Made by a program: the position numbers and the translations under genes
Shown: in pieces, positions 61,770 through 64,000 of the stretch
Layout of the letters: each line of letters starts with the position of its first letter
Position numbering within the stretch: the first letter of the stretch is position 1
Notes under the pieces: generated by a model
Database searches by the model: none
What the model was told of the DNA's origin: nothing
What the model saw: only the letters and a program-made list of their open reading frames with translations
Assembly: GCA_019918135.1 (NCBI GenBank)
Contig: WBZZ01001404.1
Location: 280,001-344,000, forward strand
DNA length: 64,000 nt
DNA from: Paulinella micropora
Lineage: Eukaryota > Cercozoa > Imbricatea > Euglyphida > Paulinellidae
Direction: 5' to 3'

Positions 61770-63346
61770 ATGCAGTCTCAATATGGATATGGTCAAGAAT
61801 TAGACCACCAACCTAAAGAACTGTTGAAGGGAAAATATGAATTAAACAAACTTACCAGCCGTGAAGGGTCGGCGAATATTACTCTCACCACTGCGGGAGG
61901 TAATGAAAGCACATTTGAAATCCCTACTCGCCCGCTGAACCTCGCTCGTAGTGTGTTGCGATTACTTACACAGCACGAAACCCAGGACAGAACAATGCTA
62001 ATCGTATCTTTATGGATTGCTTGTCGATGATTAGAAGTATTGAATTGCGAAGCCGAAGCGGGCAGTATTTGTGTAATCTTCAACATGTGGGTAATTACAC
62101 TAAGATGATTTGGAAACCTGAAATCAGTTATGATAAGTATATGTCTTTGGAGAACCACGGTGCTGGTGTTTCTAGTGGTGCGATGCTTCAAAAATGTAAT
62201 GTGCTTAATGATGCTACTTTGAATATTGCTTCAAGATATTATCCAGCTGCAAGTAATGCTGCCGCTGTCGCTCCTGGTGCTGCTACATTCGGAACTCTAC
62301 GGATTCAAGCAACTGATGCTGGTGATAGGAAGGATGAGATTATCGCCGCTATCAATGCTGTCGGCGATAGTGTTAAGACTTTGGTAAATCTCCCGTCAAT
62401 GAGTGCTTGTCGCCACAATGACCTTTTGAATAGTTATAACGGAGTAGGAGGTTCATTTGTTAATGTAGCTTATGAGGAGGCCAAGTATTTTGAAGTCGGA
62501 GCAATTCAGGGTGCTGCTACTGCCGTCAATACCGCTGATAGCACACCAGTTATCAATGTTAAATTGCCTTTGGGTATGATTTTTGGAACTATTTTTGAAA
62601 TTGATAAAACACTTGGTTTTAATGAAATTATGGATATGCGAATTGTATGGGAAGGAACTAGTAGAACTATGTTTACGGGAACCAGTGCCACTAACATTGC
62701 TGAAGGTGCTGCAATTGGTGCTACTGGTGCTGTTGTTTCAAATTTGAACTTGTTTCTCGCGGTTGAAACAGACCCAAATGTCATCCTTGGAGTTCAAAGC
62801 AAAATCGCTGGTGAAGGTTTTAGATTTACTATTGAATATCCTATTTCGTGGAAGCACAACCTTGGAACTGGTAATCAGAACTTTGTGGTAAAAATGAATA
62901 GGGCCCAGGGTGAAAGAATTCGTCGTATCTATACTTCTGCTTTTCACAACAGCGAAAGCTCTTCTACTTCTTTTGATAACGACCATAGAAACGACACTAA
63001 AATTACAACTTATTATACAACTATGGATGGTAGTAGAATGCAGCAATTTGACATTGATACTTCTGATAACGAAGACTATATGATTTTGAAGGATAAGTTG
63101 AAGGGAAGTGCTATTTTGAACTCTGATATCTATAAGTATAACTGGTTTCACGTTGATTACTGGGATAACAACCGCCCACTTCACGAGAAGAATGTTGAAG
63201 GTTATGAGAAGTCTGGTCTGAGTCTTGACACCGAGCGACGATATGAGTTCGTTTCTACTACTGCTGGAAACAACCTCAATCACTACACTTTTGCCATCCT
63301 TCAACAAGATGTTATTATAAGGGGTATTGAAATTATTAAGACATAA
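61770..63346 (+). pseudogene. double-jelly-roll major capsid protein region
   Basis: The ATG at 61770 opens MQSQYGYGQELDHQPKELLK. The long downstream part is beta-rich with Gly/Asn/Thr turns (NFVVKMNRAQGERIRRIYTS, then SDNEDYMILKDKLKGSAI, KYNWFHVDYWDNNRPLHEK) and ends QQDVIIRGIEIIKT. Length, position after the penton gene and residue style match the double-jelly-roll capsid protein of Polinton-like viruses, although I am matching pattern rather than alignment. The gene is broken (about one break). Confidence 0.75.
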
Positions 63347-63387
63347 AAAGAATTAAAAAAAAAAATAAAAATATATATATACAAGCG

Positions 63388-64000
63388 ATGACTACTCACC
63401 AGAGAAATTTGATAGCACAAAATCCAGACGGAGACTTCGTAAATGTCAAAGTCGGATACGATGGACACGTTGAAACCAACAATATGAAAACCGCCTTTGG
63501 TGAAGCATTAACCAGCTCATTAACACCAGTATTACAGGAAATCTTTCCCTACACAGTTAATACACGGATATGGACGAAAACAGAAACAAAGGCGACCGTT
63601 TCATTTGACACGAATATGGCTAAATTAGAAACAGAAGGAAAGGCTAATGCTAGTGCGATATTGTCTAGCAAAAAAAGAATAAAATATAGAACGGGTATGG
63701 GAGTTTTGTGTCGCTTTACTGCCTTATGGGAAACAGATGAAACCAAAGACTATCGCTCTTATATTGGAATAGGTGAAAGCGATGCCAACAACGGCTTCTA
63801 TTTTTGGAAACAGCAGGATGTAGGAATGAGTATTCTTCATTCTATAGCAGGAGTTGATACATTCATAGGACAAGAAGAATGGGATGACCCGTGTGATGGA
63901 ACTGGAGATATGCCCGATCTAGACTGGACGAAGGGGAATGTATTTCAAATTCAATTTCAATACTTGGGCTTTGGTGCTATTAAGTTTTCAATTGAGAACC
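63388..64000 (+). CDS. fibre or tail-type protein, continues past window
   Basis: The ATG at 63388, after an ATATATATATACAAG promoter-like run, opens MTTHQRNLIAQNPDGDFVNV and stays open to the end of the window. The sequence is rich in Gly, Thr and aromatic residues in beta-type patterns (GFYFWKQQDVGMSILHSIAG, GNVFQIQFQYLGFGAIKFSI). This resembles surface fibre or lectin-like proteins that follow the capsid gene in several Polinton-like viruses. No catalytic motif is visible. The C-terminus is unseen. Confidence 0.55.
   Translation, partial: MTTHQRNLIAQNPDGDFVNVKVGYDGHVETNNMKTAFGEALTSSLTPVLQEIFPYTVNTRIWTKTETKATVSFDTNMAKLETEGKANASAILSSKKRIKYRTGMGVLCRFTALWETDETKDYRSYIGIGESDANNGFYFWKQQDVGMSILHSIAGVDTFIGQEEWDDPCDGTGDMPDLDWTKGNVFQIQFQYLGFGAIKFSIEN

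Larger units (their letters stand above)
56243..64000 (+). mobile_element. Polinton-like virus segment, runs off the window
   Basis: An AT-rich block with compact, mostly same-strand genes for an A32-type packaging ATPase, an adenain-type protease, minor and major capsid proteins and fibre proteins: the morphogenesis set of Polinton-like viruses and related adintovirus/virophage lineages. No polymerase, helicase or integrase is seen within the window, so the replication half is either beyond the end or absent. No terminal inverted repeat is visible. The left edge abuts truncated Ty3-3 sequence. It is partly broken (about two breaks), with the rest of the frames open, suggesting a fairly young copy. 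Confidence 0.85.

Overview
The window looks like nuclear DNA of a eukaryote, most likely a protist or alga. It has spliceosomal-type exon edges at the left, several Ty3-type LTR retrotransposons, a tRNA-derived SINE and a capsid-bearing Polinton-like element. I could not name the species. Base composition changes sharply by block: mixed host DNA, mid-GC Ty3 DNA, a strongly GC-rich island and an AT-rich Polinton-like segment. Almost everything after position 2,717 is mobile or virus-like, so this is an accessory, element-rich region. All calls were made by eye, without database searches.

Layout: 1-2,716 is host-like DNA with exon fragments of two genes, the minus-strand one resembling a transposon-encoded protein. 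2,717-38,801 is one Ty3 copy (Ty3-1, minus strand, 237/238-bp LTRs at both ends), split by a 25.5-kb insertion at 6,761-32,237. 38,802-39,452 is a short spacer. 39,453-49,265 is a second Ty3 copy (Ty3-2, plus strand), head-to-head with the first and carrying a SINE in its 3' region. 49,266-50,419 is an unrecognised degraded segment with a long T tract. 50,420-56,242 is the 3' part of a third Ty3 copy (Ty3-3, minus strand). It meets a Polinton-like virus segment directly at 56,243, and that segment runs off the end of the window.

The 25.5-kb island is the most interesting part. Its GC-rich half (6,761 to about 28,060) has mostly intron-free genes on both strands, separated by long homopolymer tracts. 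They encode a secreted SGNH/PC-esterase-like glycoprotein, a zinc-ribbon protein, an AN1-like zinc protein, a very large spike-like membrane glycoprotein with a furin-type site and long helices, a predicted papain/transglutaminase-fold protein, a Rab-like GTPase with a prenylation tail, and several unknowns. Between two convergent genes lies an array of about eleven 284-bp repeats, each built round a near-perfect palindrome of about 160 bp. This layout resembles a piece of a large DNA virus with an origin-like repeat region, but no capsid, polymerase or packaging gene is visible, so a viral origin is inference. The last part (28,616-32,237) has a different composition and one long repeat-bearing gene.

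The Polinton-like segment reads, in order: S74-chaperone fibre protein, membrane protein, a divergent secreted Cys-rich protein, a virion-like protein, the packaging ATPase, a basic core-like protein, an adenain-type protease, the minor capsid protein, the major capsid protein and a fibre-like protein. This is a compact morphogenesis module with little space between genes. The Ty3 copies, the island and the Polinton-like segment are treated as fossils: whole or broken status is given, but individual lesions are not listed.
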